Shown here one piece after another: positions 24,314-37,700 of a DNA stretch of 64,000 nucleotides; positions within the stretch are counted from its first letter, which is position 1; the number at the start of each line of letters is the position of its first letter. The translations under genes and the position numbers were made by a program. The DNA is from Rallus limicola. Taxonomy: Eukaryota; Chordata; Aves; Gruiformes; Rallidae. The stretch lies in the NCBI GenBank assembly GCA_022605955.1, contig JAKCOZ010000001.1, positions 78,356,520-78,420,519 of the forward strand, read 5' to 3'. The notes under the pieces are model-generated. The model saw nothing but the letters and a program-made list of their open reading frames with translations, was not told the origin of the DNA and searched no databases.

Positions 24314-27300
24314 TTGGGAGTTATTGCTGGACGTTTAGCATGTTTTGAACTGCAGTCTGCTAGGGCCGAGAAAAGCACCGTAGGAGGTTCCAGGCATGTT
24401 CCCTCTTTCCAGGCAAAGGAAAAGGCTGAGAGTCAAAGTGACAGGGTCTGCTCGTGTGTCCTGTTAGGAGGTTTCAGACAAGCTATGCCTTTCAGGCCTA
24501 GCTTCTTTACTTTGGGAGTTATTGCTGGACGTTTAGCATGTTTTGAACTGCAGTCTGCTAGGGCCGAGAAAAGCACCGTAGGAGGTTCCAGGCATGTTCC
24601 CTCTTTCCAGGCAAAGGAAAAGGCTGAGAGCCAAAGTGACAGGGTCTGCTCGTGTGTCCTGTTAGGAGGTTTCAGACAAGCTATGCCTTTCAGGCCTAGC
24701 TTCTTTACTTTGGGAGTTATTGCTGGACGTTTAGCATGTTTTGAACTGCAGTCTGCTAGGGCCGAGAAAAGCACCGTAGGAGGTTCCAGGCATGCTCCCT
24801 CTTTCCAGGCAAAGGAAAAGGCTGAGAGCCAAAGTGACATGGTCTGCTCGTGTGTCCTGTTAGGAGGTTTCAGACAAGCTATGCCTTTCAGGCCTAGCTT
24901 CTTTACTTTGGGAGTTATTGCTGGACGTTTAGCATGTTTTGAACTGCAGTCTGCTAGGGCCGAGAAAAGCACCGTAGGAGGTTCCAGGCATGTTCCCTCT
25001 TTCCAGGCAAAGGAAAAGGCTGATAGTCAAAGTGACAGGGTCTGCTCGTGTGTCCTGTTAGGAGGTTTCAGACAAGCTATGCCTTTCAGGCCTAGCTTCT
25101 TTACTTTGGGAGTTATTGCTGGACGTTTAGCATGTTTTGAACTGCAGTCTGCTAGGGCCGAGAAAAGCACCGTAGGAGGTTCCAGGCATGTTCCCTCTTT
25201 CCAGGCAAAGGAAAAGGCTGAGAGCCAAAGTGACAGGGTCTGCTCGTGTGTCCTGTTAGGAGGTTTCAGACGAGCTATGCCTTTCAGGCCTAGCTTCTTT
25301 ACTTTGGAAGTTATTGCTGGACGTTTAGCATGTTTTGAACTGCAGTCTGCTAGGGCCGAGAAAAGCACCGTAGGAGGTTCCAGGCATGTTCCCTCTTTCC
25401 AGGCAAAGGAAAAGGCTGAGAGCCAAAGTGACAGGGTCTGCTCGTGTGTCCTGTTAGGAGGTTTCAGACAAGCTATGCCTTTCAGGCCTAGCTTCTTTAC
25501 TTTGGGAGTTATTGCTGGACGTTTAGCATGTTTTGAACTGCAGTCTGCTAGGGCCGAGAAAAGCACCGTAGGAGGTTCCAGGCATGTTCCCTCTTTCCAG
25601 GCAAAGGAAAAGGCTGAGAGCCAAAGTGACAGGGTCTGCTCGTGTGTCCTGTTAGGAGGTTTCAGACGAGCTATGCCTTTCAGGCCTAGGTTCTTTCCTA
25701 TGGGAGTTATTGCTGGACGTTTAGCATGTTTTGAACTGCAGTCTGCTAGGGCCGAGAAAAGCACCGTAGGAGGTTCCAGGCATGTTCCCTCTTTCCAGGC
25801 AAAGGAAAAGGCTGAGAGCCAAAGTGACAGGGTCTGCTCGTGTGTCCTGTTAGGAGGTTTCAGACAAGCTATGCCTTTCAGGCCTAGCTTCTTTACTTTG
25901 GGAGTTATTGCTGGACGTTTAGCATGTTTTGAACTGCAGTCTGCTAGGGCCGAGAAAAGCACCGTAGGAGGTTCCAGGCATGTTCCCTCTTTCCAGGCAA
26001 AGGAAAAGGCTGAGAGCCAAAGTGACAGGGTCTGCTCGTGTGTCCTGTTAGGAGGTTTCAGACGAGCTATGCCTTTCAGGCCTAGCTTCTTTACTTTGGG
26101 AGTTATTGCTGGACGTTTAGCATGTTTTGAACTGCAGTCTGCTAGGGCCGAGAAAAGCACCGTAGGAGGTTCCAGGCATGTTCCCTCTTTCCAGGCAAAG
26201 GAAAAGGCTGAGAGCCAAAGTGACAGGGTCTGCTCGTGTGTCCTGTTAGGAGGTTTCAGACAAGCTATGCCTTTCAGGCCTAGCTTCTTTGGGAGTTATT
26301 GCTGGACATTTAGCATGTTTTGAACTGCAGTCTGCTAGGGCCGAGAAAAGCACCGTAGGAGGTTCCAGGCATGTTCCCTCTTTCCAGGCAAAGGAAAAGG
26401 CTGAGAGCCAAAGTGACAGGGTCTGCTCGTGTGTCCTGTTAGGAGGTTTCAGACAAGCTATGCCTTTCAGGCCTAGCTTCTTTACTTTGGGAGTTATTGC
26501 TGGACGTTTAGCATGTTTTGAACTGCAGTCTGCTAGGGCCGAGAAAAGCACCGTAGGAGGTTCCAGGCATGTTCCCTCTTTCCAGGCAAAGGAAAAGGCT
26601 GAGAGCCAAAGTGACAGGGTCTGCTCGTGTGTCCTGTTAGGAGGTTTCAGACAAGCTATGCCTTTCAGGCCTAGCTTCTTTACTTTGGGAGTTATTGCTG
26701 GACGTTTAGCATGTTTTGAACTGCAGTCTGCTAGGGCCGAGAAAAGCACCGTAGGAGGTTCCAGGCATGTTCCCTCTTTCCAGGCAAAGGAAAAGGCTGA
26801 GAGCCAAAGTGACAGGGTCTGCTCGTGTGTCCTGTTAGGAGGTTTCAGACGAGCTATGCCTTTCAGGCCTAGCTTCTTTACTTTGGGAGTTATTGCTGGA
26901 CGTTTAGCATGTTTTGAACTGCAGTCTGCTAGGGCCGAGAAAAGCACCGTAGGAGGTTCCAGGCATGTTCCCTCTTTCCAGGCAAAGGAAAAGGCTGAGA
27001 GCCAAAGTGACAGGGTCTGCTCGTGTGTCCTGTTAGGAGGTTTCAGACGAGCTATGCCTTTCAGGCCTAGCTTCTTTACTTTGGGAGTTATTGCTGGACG
27101 TTTAGCATGTTTTGAACTGCAGTCTGCTAGGGCCGAGAAAAGCACCGTAGGAGGTTCCAGGCATGTTCCCTCTTTCCAGGCAAAGGAAAAGGCTGATAGT
27201 CAAAGTGACAGGGTCTGCTCGTGTGTCCTGTTAGGAGGTTTCAGACAAGCTATGCCTTTCAGGCCTAGCTTCTTTACTTTGGGAGTTATTGCTGGACGTT

Positions 27301-30300
27301 TAGCATGTTTTGAACTGCAGTCTGCTAGGGCCGAGAAAAGCACCGTAGGAGGTTCCAGGCATGTTCCCTCTTTCCAGGCAAAGGAAAAGGCTGAGAGCCA
27401 AAGTGACAGGGTCTGCTCGTGTGTCCTGTTAGGAGGTTTCAGACGAGCTATGCCTTTCAGGCCTAGCTTCTTTAATTTGGAAGTTATTGCTGGACGTTTA
27501 GCATGTTTTGAACTGCAGTCTGCTAGGGCCGAGAAAAGCACCGTAGGAGGTTCCAGGCATGTTCCCTCTTTCCAGGCAAAGGAAAAGGCTGAGAGCCAAA
27601 GTGACAGGGTCTGCTCGTGTGTCCTGTTAGGAGGTTTCAGACAAGCTATGCCTTTCAGGCCTAGCTTCTTTACTTTGGGAGTTATTGCTGGACGTTTAGC
27701 ATGTTTTGAACTGCAGTCTGCTAGGGCCGAGAAAAGCACCGTAGGAGGTTCCAGGCATGTTCCCCTCTTTCCAGGCAAAGGAAAAGGCTGAGAGCCAAAG
27801 TGACAGGGTCTGCTCGTGTGTCCTGTTAGGAGGTTTCAGACGAGCTATGCCTTTCAGGCCTAGCTTCTTTCCTTTGGGAGTTATTGCTGGACGTTTAGCA
27901 TGTTTTGAACTGCAGTCTGCTAGGGCCGAGAAAAGCACCGTAGGAGGTTCCAGGCATGTTCCCTCTTTCCAGGCAAAGGAAAAGGCTGAGAGCCCAAAGT
28001 GACAGGGTCTGCTCGTGTGTCCTGTTAGGAGGTTTCAGACAAGCTATGCCTTTCAGGCCTAGCTTCTTTACTTTGGGAGTTATTGCTGGACGTTTAGCAT
28101 GTTTTGAACTGCAGTCTGCTAGGGCCGAGAAAAGCACCGTAGGAGGTTCCAGGCATGTTCCCTCTTTCCAGGCAAAGGAAAAGGCTGAGAGCCAAAGTGA
28201 CAGGGTCTGCTCGTGTGTCCTGTTAGGAGGTTTCAGACGAGCTATGCCTTTCAGGCCTAGCTTCTTTACTTTGGGAGTTATTGCTGGACGTTTAGCATGT
28301 TTTGAACTGCAGTCTGCTAGGGCCGAGAAAAGCACCGTAGGAGGTTCCAGGCATGTTCCCTCTTTCCAGGCAAAGTTAAAGGCTGAGAGCCAAAGTGACA
28401 GGGTCTGCTCGTGTGTCCTGTTAGGAGGTTTCAGACAAGCTATGCCTTTCAGGCCTAGCTTCTTTGGGAGTTATTGCTGGACGTTTAGCATGTTTTGAAC
28501 TGCAGTCTGCTAGGGCCGAGAAAAGCACCGTAGGAGGTTCCAGGCATGTTCCCTCTTTCCAGGCAAAGGAAAAGGCTGAGAGCCAAAGTGACAGGGTCTG
28601 CTCGTGTGTCCTGATAGGAGGTTTCAGACAAGCTATGCCTTTCAGGCCTAGCTTCTTTACTTTGGGAGTTATTGCTGGACGTTTAGCATGTTTTGAACTG
28701 CAGTCTGCTAGGGCCGAGAAAAGCACCGTAGGAGGTTCCAGGCATGTTCCCTCTTTCCAGGCAAAGGAAAAGGCTGAGAGCCAAAGTGACAGGGTCTGCT
28801 CGTGTGTCCCTGTTAGGAGGTTTCAGACAAGCTATGCCTTTCAGGCCTAGCTTCTTTACTTTGGGAGTTATTGCTGGACGTTTAGCATGTTTTGAACTGC
28901 AGTCTGCTAGGGCCGAGAAAAGCACCGTAGGAGGTTCCAGGCATGTTCCCCTCTTTCCAGGCAAAGGAAAAGGCTGAGAGCCAAAGTGACAGGGTCTGCT
29001 CGTGTGTCCTGTTAGGAGGTTTCAGACAAGCTATGCCTTTCAGGCCTAGCTTCTTTACTTTGGGAGTTATTGCTGGACGTTTAGCATGTTTTGAACTGCA
29101 GTCTGCTAGGGCCGAGAAAAGCACCATAGGAGGTTCCAGGCATGTTCCCTCTTTCCAGGCAAAGGAAAAGGCTGAGAGCCAAAGTGACAGGGTCTGCTCG
29201 TGTGTCCTGTTAGGAGGTTTCAGACGAGCTATGCCTTTCAGGCCTAGCTTCTTTACTTTGGGAGTTATTGCTGGACGTTTAGCATGTTTTGAACTGCAGT
29301 CTGCTAGGGCCGAGAAAAGCACCGTAGGAGGTTCCAGGCATGTTCCCTCTTTCCAGGCAAAGGAAAAGGCTGATAGTCAAAGTGACAGGGTCTGCTCGTG
29401 TGTCCTGTTAGGAGGTTTCAGACAAGCTATGCCTTTCAGGCCTAGCTTCTTTACTTTGGGAGTTATTGCTGGACGTTTAGCATGTTTTGAACTGCAGTCT
29501 GCTAGGGCCGAGAAAAGCACCGTAGGAGGTTCCAGGCATGTTCCCTCTTTCCAGGCAAAGGAAAAGGCTGAGAGCCAAAGTGGACAGGGTCTGCTCGTGT
29601 GTCCTGTTAGGAGGTTTCAGACGAGCTATGCCTTTCAGGCCTAGCTTCTTTAATTTGGAAGTTATTGCTGGACGTTTAGCATGTTTTGAACTGCAGTCTG
29701 CTAGGGCCGAGAAAAGCACCGTAGGAGGTTCCAGGCATGTTCCCTCTTTCCAGGCAAAGGAAAAGGCTGAGAGCCAAAGTGACAGGGTCTGCTCGTGTGT
29801 CCTGTTAGGAGGTTTCAGACAAGCTATGCCTTTCAGGCCTAGCTTCTTTACTTTGGGAGTTATTGCTGGACGTTTAGCATGTTTTGAACTGCAGTCTGCT
29901 AGGGCCGAGAAAAAGCACCGTAGGAGGTTCCAGGCATGTTCCCTCTTTCCAGGCAAAGGAAAAGGCTGAGAGCCAAAGTGACAGGGTCTGCTCGTGTGTC
30001 CTGTTAGGAGGTTTCAGACGAGCTATGCCTTTCAGGCCTAGCTTCTTTCCTTTGGGAGTTATTGCTGGACGTTTAGCATGTTTTGAACTGCAGTCTGCTA
30101 GGGCCGAGAAAAGCACCGTAGGAGGTTCCAGGCATGTTCCCTCTTTCCAGGCAAAGGAAAAGGCTGAGAGCCAAAGTGACAGGGTCTGCTCGTGTGTCCT
30201 GTTAGGAGGTTTCAGACAAGCTATGCCTTTCAGGCCTAGCTTCTTTACTTTGGGAGTTATTGCTGGACGTTTAGCATGTTTTGAACTGCAGTCTGCTAGG

Positions 30301-33300
30301 GCCGAGAAAAGCACCGTAGGAGGTTCCAGGCATGTTTCCCTCTTTCCAGGCAAAGGAAAAGGCTGAGAGCCAAAGTGACAGGGTCTGCTCGTGTGTCCTG
30401 TTAGGAGGTTTCAGACGAGCTATGCCTTTCAGGCCTAGCTTCTTTACTTTGGGAGTTATTGCTGGACGTTTAGCATGTTTTGAACTGCAGTCTGCTAGGG
30501 CCGAGAAAAGCACCGTAGGAGGTTCCAGGCATGTTCCCCTCTTTCCAGGCAAAGGAAAAGGCTGAGAGCCAAAGTGACAGGGTCTGCTCGTGTGTCCTGT
30601 TAGGAGGTTTCAGACAAGCTATGCCTTTCAGGCCTAGCTTCTTTGGGAGTTATTGCTGGACGTTTAGCATGTTTTGAACTGCAGTCTGCTAGGGCCGAGA
30701 AAAGCACCGTAGGAGGTTCCAGGCATGTTCCCTCTTTCCAGGCAAAGGAAAAGGCTGAGAGCCAAAGTGACAGGGTCTGCTCGTGTGTCCTGATAGGAGG
30801 TTTCAGACAAGCTATGCCTTTCAGGCCTAGCTTCTTTACTTTGGGAGTTATTGCTGGACGTTTAGCATGTTTTGAACTGCAGTCTGCTAGGGCCGAGAAA
30901 AGCACCATAGGAGGTTCCAGGCATGTTCCCTCTTTCCAGGCAAAGGAAAAGGCTGAGAGCCAAAGTGACAGGGTCTGCTCGTGTGTCCTGTTAGGAGGTT
31001 TCAGACAAGCTATGCCTTTCAGGCCTAGCTTCTTTACTTTGGGAGTTATTGCTGGACGTTTAGCATGTTTTGAACTGCAGTCTGCTAGGGCCGAGAAAAG
31101 CACCGTAGGAGGTTCCAGGCATGTTCCCTCTTTTCCAGGCAAAGGAAAAGGCTGAGAGCCAAAGTGACAGGGTCTGCTCGTGTGTCCTGTTAGGAGGTTT
31201 CAGACGAGCTATGCCTTTCAGGCCTAGCTTCTTTACTTTGGGAGTTATTGCTGGACGTTTAGCATGTTTTGAACTGCAGTCTGCTAGGGCCGAGAAAAGC
31301 ACCGTAGGAGGTTCCAGGCATGTTCCCTCTTTCCAGGCAAAGGAAAAGGGCTGAGAGCCAAAGTGACAGGGTCTGCTCGTGTGTCCTGTTAGGAGGTTTC
31401 AGACGAGCTATGCCTTTCAGGCCTAGCTTCTTTACTTTGGGAGTTATTGCTGGACGTTTAGCATGTTTTGAACTGCAGTCTGCTAGGGCCGAGAAAAGCA
31501 CCGTAGGAGGTTCCAGGCATGTTCCCTCTTTCCAGGCAAAGGAAAAGGCTGAGAGTCAAAGTGACAGGGTCTGCTCGTGTGTCCTGTTAGGAGGTTTCAG
31601 ACAAGCTATGCCTTTCAGGCCTAGCTTCTTTACTTTGGGAGTTATTGCTGGACGTTTAGCATGTTTTGAACTGCAGTCTGCTAGGGCCGAGAAAAGCACC
31701 GTAGGAGGTTCCAGGCATGTTCCCTCTTTCCAGGCAAAGGAAAAGGCTGAGAGCCAAAGTGACAGGGTCTGCTCGTGTGTCCTGTTAGGAGGTTTCAGAC
31801 GAGCTATGCCTTTCAGGCCTAGCTTCTTTAATTTGGAAGTTATTGCTGGACGTTTAGCATGTTTTGAACTGCAGTCTGCTAGGGCCGAGAAAAGCACCGT
31901 AGGAGGTTCCAGGCATGTTCCCTCTTTCCAGGCAAAGGAAAAGGCTGAGAGCCAAAGTGACAGGGTCTGCTCGTGTGTCCTGTTAGGAGGTTTCAGACAA
32001 GCTATGCCTTTCAGGCCTAGCTTCTTTACTTTGGGAGTTATTGCTGGACGTTTAGCATGTTTTGAACTGCAGTCTGCTAGGGCCGAGAAAAGCACCGTAG
32101 GAGGTTCCAGGCATGTTCCCTCTTTCCAGGCAAAGGAAAAGGCTGAGAGCCAAAGTGACAGGGTCTGCTCGTGTGTCCTGTTAGGAGGTTTCAGACGAGC
32201 TATGCCTTTCAGGCCTAGCTTCTTTCCTTTGGGAGTTATTGCTGGACGTTTAGCATGTTTTGAACTGCAGTCTGCTAGGGCCGAGAAAAGCACCGTAGGA
32301 GGTTCCAGGCATGTTCCCTCTTTCCAGGCAAAGGAAAAGGCTGAGAGCCAAAGTGACAGGGTCTGCTCGTGTGTCCTGTTAGGAGGTTTCAGACAAGCTA
32401 TGCCTTTCAGGCCTAGCTTCTTTACTTTGGGAGTTATTGCTGGACGTTTAGCATGTTTTGAACTGCAGTCTGCTAGGGCCGAGAAAAGCACCGTAGGAGG
32501 TTCCAGGCATGTTCCCTCTTTCCAGGCAAAGGAAAAGGCTGAGAGCCAAAGTGACAGGGTCTGCTCGTGTGTCCTGTTAGGAGGTTTCAGACGAGCTATG
32601 CCTTTCAGGCCTAGCTTCTTTACTTTGGGAGTTATTGCTGGACGTTTAGCATGTTTTGAACTGCAGTCTGCTAGGGCCGAGAAAAGCACCGTAGGAGGTT
32701 CCAGGCATGTTCCCTCTTTCCAGGCAAAGGAAAAGGCTGAGAGCCAAAGTGACAGGGTCTGCTCGTGTGTCCTGTTAGGAGGTTTCAGACAAGCTATGCC
32801 TTTCAGGCCTAGCTTCTTTGGGAGTTATTGCTGGACGTTTAGCATGTTTTGAACTGCAGTCTGCTAGGGCCGAGAAAAGCACCGTAGGAGGTTCCAGGCA
32901 TGTTCCCTCTTTCCAGGCAAAGGAAAAGGCTGAGAGCCAAAGTGACAGGGTCTGCTCGTGTGTCCTGATAGGAGGTTTCAGACAAGCTATGCCTTTCAGG
33001 CCTAGCTTCTTTACTTTGGGAGTTATTGCTGGACGTTTAGCATGTTTTGAACTGCAGTCTGCTAGGGCCGAGAAAAGCACCGTAGGAGGTTCCAGGCATG
33101 TTCCCTCTTTCCAGGCAAAGGAAAAGGCTGAGAGCCAAAGTGACAGGGTCTGCTCGTGTGTCCTGTTAGGAGGTTTCAGACAAGCTATGCCTTTCAGGCC
33201 TAGCTTCTTTACTTTGGGAGTTATTGCTGGACGTTTAGCATGTTTTGAACTGCAGTCTGCTAGGGCCGAGAAAAGCACCGTAGGAGGTTCCAGGCATGTT

Positions 33301-34792
33301 CCCTCTTTCCAGGCAAAGGAAAAGGCTGAGAGCCAAAGTGACAGGGTCTGCTCGTGTGTCCTGTTAGGAGGTTTCAGACAAGCTATGCCTTTCAGGCCTA
33401 GCTTCTTTACTTTGGGAGTTATTGCTGGACGTTTAGCATGTTTTGAACTGCAGTCTGCTAGGGCCGAGAAAAGCACCATAGGAGGTTCCAGGCATGTTCC
33501 CTCTTTCCAGGCAAAGGAAAAGGCTGAGAGCCAAAGTGACAGGGTCTGCTCGTGTGTCCTGTTAGGAGGTTTCAGACGAGCTATGCCTTTCAGGCCTAGC
33601 TTCTTTACTTTGGGAGTTATTGCTGGACGTTTAGCATGTTTTGAACTGCAGTCTGCTAGGGCCGAGAAAAGCACCGTAGGAGGTTCCAGGCATGTTCCCT
33701 CTTTCCAGGCAAAGGAAAAGGCTGATAGTCAAAGTGACAGGGTCTGCTCGTGTGTCCTGTTAGGAGGTTTCAGACAAGCTATGCCTTTCAGGCCTAGCTT
33801 CTTTACTTTGGGAGTTATTGCTGGACGTTTAGCATGTTTTGAACTGCAGTCTGCTAGGGCCGAGAAAAGCACCGTAGGAGGTTCCAGGCATGTTCCCTCT
33901 TTCCAGGCAAAGGAAAAGGCTGAGAGCCAAAGTGACAGGGTCTGCTCGTGTGTCCTGTTAGGAGGTTTCAGACGAGCTATGCCTTTCAGGCCTAGCTTCT
34001 TTAATTTGGAAGTTATTGCTGGACGTTTAGCATGTTTTGAACTGCAGTCTGCTAGGGCCGAGAAAAGCACCGTAGGAGGTTCCAGGCATGTTCCCTCTTT
34101 CCAGGCAAAGGAAAAGGCTGAGAGCCAAAGTGACAGGGTCTGCTCGTGTGTCCTGTTAGGAGGTTTCAGACAAGCTATGCCTTTCAGGCCTAGCTTCTTT
34201 ACTTTGGGAGTTATTGCTGGACGTTTAGCATGTTTTGAACTGCAGTCTGCTAGGGCCGAGAAAAGCACCGTAGGAGGTTCCAGGCATGTTCCCTCTTTCC
34301 AGGCAAAGGAAAAGGCTGAGAGCCAAAGTGACAGGGTCTGCTCGTGTGTCCTGTTAGGAGGTTTCAGACGAGCTATGCCTTTCAGGCCTAGCTTCTTTCC
34401 TTTGGGAGTTATTGCTGGACGTTTAGCATGTTTTGAACTGCAGTCTGCTAGGGCCGAGAAAAGCACCGTAGGAGGTTCCAGGCATGTTCCCTCTTTCCAG
34501 GCAAAGGAAAAGGCTGAGAGCCAAAGTGACAGGGTCTGCTCGTGTGTCCTGTTAGGAGGTTTCAGACAAGCTATGCCTTTCAGGCCTAGCTTCTTTACTT
34601 TGGGAGTTATTGCTGGACGTTTAGCATGTTTTGAACTGCAGTCTGCTAGGGCCGAGAAAAGCACCGTAGGAGGTTCCAGGCATGTTCCCTCTTTCCAGGC
34701 AAAGGAAAAGGCTGAGAGCCAAAGTGACAGGGTCTGCTCGTGTGTCCTGTTAGGAGGTTTCAGACAAGCTATGCCTTTCAGGCCTAGCTTCT
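24314..34792. repeat. Higher-order repeat of about 2.17 kb (10-11 monomers), five iterations
   Basis: Blocks begin at short copies at 24314, 26289, 28464, 30643 and 32818 and contain 10, 11, 11, 11 and 10 monomers. A fixed order of markers recurs: usually a GATAGTC copy, then a TTTGGAAG copy, then a TTTCCTTTGG copy. TAATTTGGAAG starts at 27473, 29651, 31829 and 34002, spaced 2178, 2178 and 2173 bp. The expected 11-monomer unit is 2173 bp, and the extra bases are the five single-base insertions in each of the first two intervals. CTGATAGGAGG lies exactly 150 bp after the junctions at 28464, 30643, 32818 and also 34793. ACCATAGG (about 29126, 30907, 33479) sits in monomer 4, 2 and 4 of its block, showing internal rearrangement. 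Confidence 0.88.
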
Positions 34793-37700
34793 TTGGGAGT
34801 TATTGCTGGACGTTTAGCATGTTTTGAACTGCAGTCTGCTAGGGCCGAGAAAAGCACCGTAGGAGGTTCCAGGCATGTTCCCTCTTTCCAGGCAAAGGAA
34901 AAGGCTGAGAGCCAAAGTGACAGGGTCTGCTCGTGTGTCCTGATAGGAGGTTTCAGACAAGCTATGCCTTTCAGGCCTAGCTTCTTTACTTTGGGAGTTA
35001 TTGCTGGACGTTTAGCATGTTTTGAACTGCAGTCTGCTAGGGCCGAGAAAAGCACCGTTGGAGGTTCCAGGCATGTTCCCTCTTTCCAGGCAAAGGAAAA
35101 GGCTGAGAGCCAAAGTGACAGGGTCTGCTCGTGTGTCCTGTTAGGAGGTTTCAGACAAGCTATGCCTTTCAGGCCTAGCTTCTTTACTTTGGGAGTTATT
35201 GCTGGACGTTTAGCATGTTTTGAACTGCAGTCTGCTAGGGCCGAGAAAAGCACCGTAGGAGGTTCCAGGCATGTTCCCTCTTTCCAGGCAAAGGAAAAGG
35301 CTGAGAGCCAAAGTGACAGGGTCTGCTCGTGTGTCCTGTTAGGAGGTTTCAGACAAGCTATGCCTTTCAGGCCTAGCTTCTTTACTTTGGGAGTTATTGC
35401 TGGACGTTTAGCATGTTTTGAACTGCAGTCTGCTAGGGCCGAGAAAAGCACCGTAGGAGGTTCCAGGCATGTTCCCTCTTTCCAGGCAAAGGAAAAGGCT
35501 GAGAGCCAAAGTGACAGGGTCTGCTCGTGTGTCCTGTTAGGAGGTTTCAGACGAGCTATGCCTTTCAGGCCTAGCTTCTTTACTTTGGGAGTTATTGCTG
35601 GACGTTTAGCATGTTTTGAACTGCAGTCTGCTAGGGCCGAGAAAAGCACCGTAGGAGGTTCCAGGCATGTTCCCTCTTTCCAGGCAAAGGAAAAGGCTGA
35701 GAGCCAAAGTGACAGGGTCTGCTCGTGTGTCCTGTTAGGAGGTTTCAGACAAGCTATGCCTTTCAGGCCTAGCTTCTTTACTTTGGGAGTTATTGCTGGA
35801 CGTTTAGCATGTTTTGAACTGCAGTCTGCTAGGGCCGAGAAAAGCACCGTTGGAGGTTCCAGGCATGTTCCCTCTTTCCAGGCAAAGGAAAAGGCTGAGA
35901 GCCAAAGTGACAGGGTCTGCTCGTGTGTCCTGTTAGGAGGTTTCAGACAAGCTATGCCTTTCAGGCCTAGCTTCTTTACTTTGGGAGTTATTGCTGGACG
36001 TTTAGCATGTTTTGAACTGCAGTCTGCTAGGGCCGAGAAAAGCACCGTAGGAGGTTCCAGGCATGTTCCCTCTTTCCAGGCAAAGGAAAAGGCTGAGAGC
36101 CAAAGTGACAGGGTCTGCTCGTGTGTCCTGTTAGGAGGTTTCAGACAAGCTATGCCTTTCAGGCCTAGCTTCTTTACTTTGGGAGTTATTGCTGGACGTT
36201 TAGCATGTTTTGAACTGCAGTCTGCTAGGGCCGAGAAAAGCACCGTAGGAGGTTCCAGGCATGTTCCCTCTTTCCAGGCAAAGGAAAAGGCTGAGAGCCA
36301 AAGTGACAGGGTCTGCTCGTGTGTCCTGTTAGGAGGTTTCAGACGAGCTATGCCTTTCAGGCCTAGCTTCTTTACTTTGGGAGTTATTGCTGGACGTTTA
36401 GCATGTTTTGAACTGCAGTCTGCTAGGGCCGAGAAAAGCACCGTAGGAGGTTCCAGGCATGTTCCCTCTTTCCAGGCAAAGGAAAAGGCTGAGAGCCAAA
36501 GTGACAGGGTCTGCTCGTGTGTCCTGTTAGGAGGTTTCAGACAAGCTATGCCTTTCAGGCCTAGCTTCTTTACTTTGGGAGTTATTGCTGGACGTTTAGC
36601 ATGTTTTGAACTGCAGTCTGCTAGGGCCGAGAAAAGCACCGTAGGAGGTTCCAGGCATGTTCCCTCTTTCCAGGCAAAGGAAAAGGCTGAGAGCCAAAGT
36701 GACAGGGTCTGCTCGTGTGTCCTGTTAGGAGGTTTCAGACGAGCTATGCCTTTCAGGCCTAGCTTCTTTACTTTGGGAGTTATTGCTGGACGTTTAGCAT
36801 GTTTTGAACTGCAGTCTGCTAGGGCCGAGAAAAGCACCGTAGGAGGTTCCAGGCATGTTCCCTCTTTCCAGGCAAAGGAAAAGGCTGAGAGCCAAAGTGA
36901 CAGGGTCTGCTCGTGTGTCCTGTTAGGAGGTTTCAGACGAGCTATGCCTTTCAGGCCTAGCTTCTTTACTTTGGGAGTTATTGCTGGACGTTTAGCATGT
37001 TTTGAACTGCAGTCTGCTAGGGCCGAGAAAAGCACCGTAGGAGGTTCCAGGCATGTTCCCTCTTTCCAGGCAAAGGAAAAGGCTGAGAGCCAAAGTGACA
37101 GGGTCTGCTCGTGTGTCCTGTTAGGAGGTTTCAGACAAGCTATGCCTTTCAGGCCTAGCTTCTTTACTTTGGGAGTTATTGCTGGACGTTTAGCATGTTT
37201 TGAACTGCAGTCTGCTAGGGCCGAGAAAAGCACCGTAGGAGGTTCCAGGCATGTTCCCTCTTTCCAGGCAAAGGAAAAGGCTGAGAGTCAAAGTGACAGG
37301 GTCTGATCGTGTGTCCTGTTAGGAGGTTTCAGACAAGCTATGCCTTTCAGGCCTAGCTTCTTTACTTTGGGAGTTATTGCTGGACGTTTAGCATGTTTTG
37401 AACTGCAGTCTGCTAGGGCCGAGAAAAGCACCGTAGGAGGTTCCAGGCATGTTCCCTCTTTCCAGGCAAAGGAAAAGGCTGATAGTCAAAGTGACAGGGT
37501 CTGCTCGTGTGTCCTGTTAGGAGGTTTCAGACAAGCTATGCCTTTCAGGCCTAGCTTCTTTACTTTGGTAGTTATTGCTGGACGTTTAGCATGTTTTGAA
37601 CTGCAGTCTGCTAGGGCCGAGAAAAGCACCGTAGGAGGTTCCAGGCATGTTCCCTCTTTCGAGGCAAAGGAAAAGGCTGAGAGCCAAAGTGACAGGGTCT

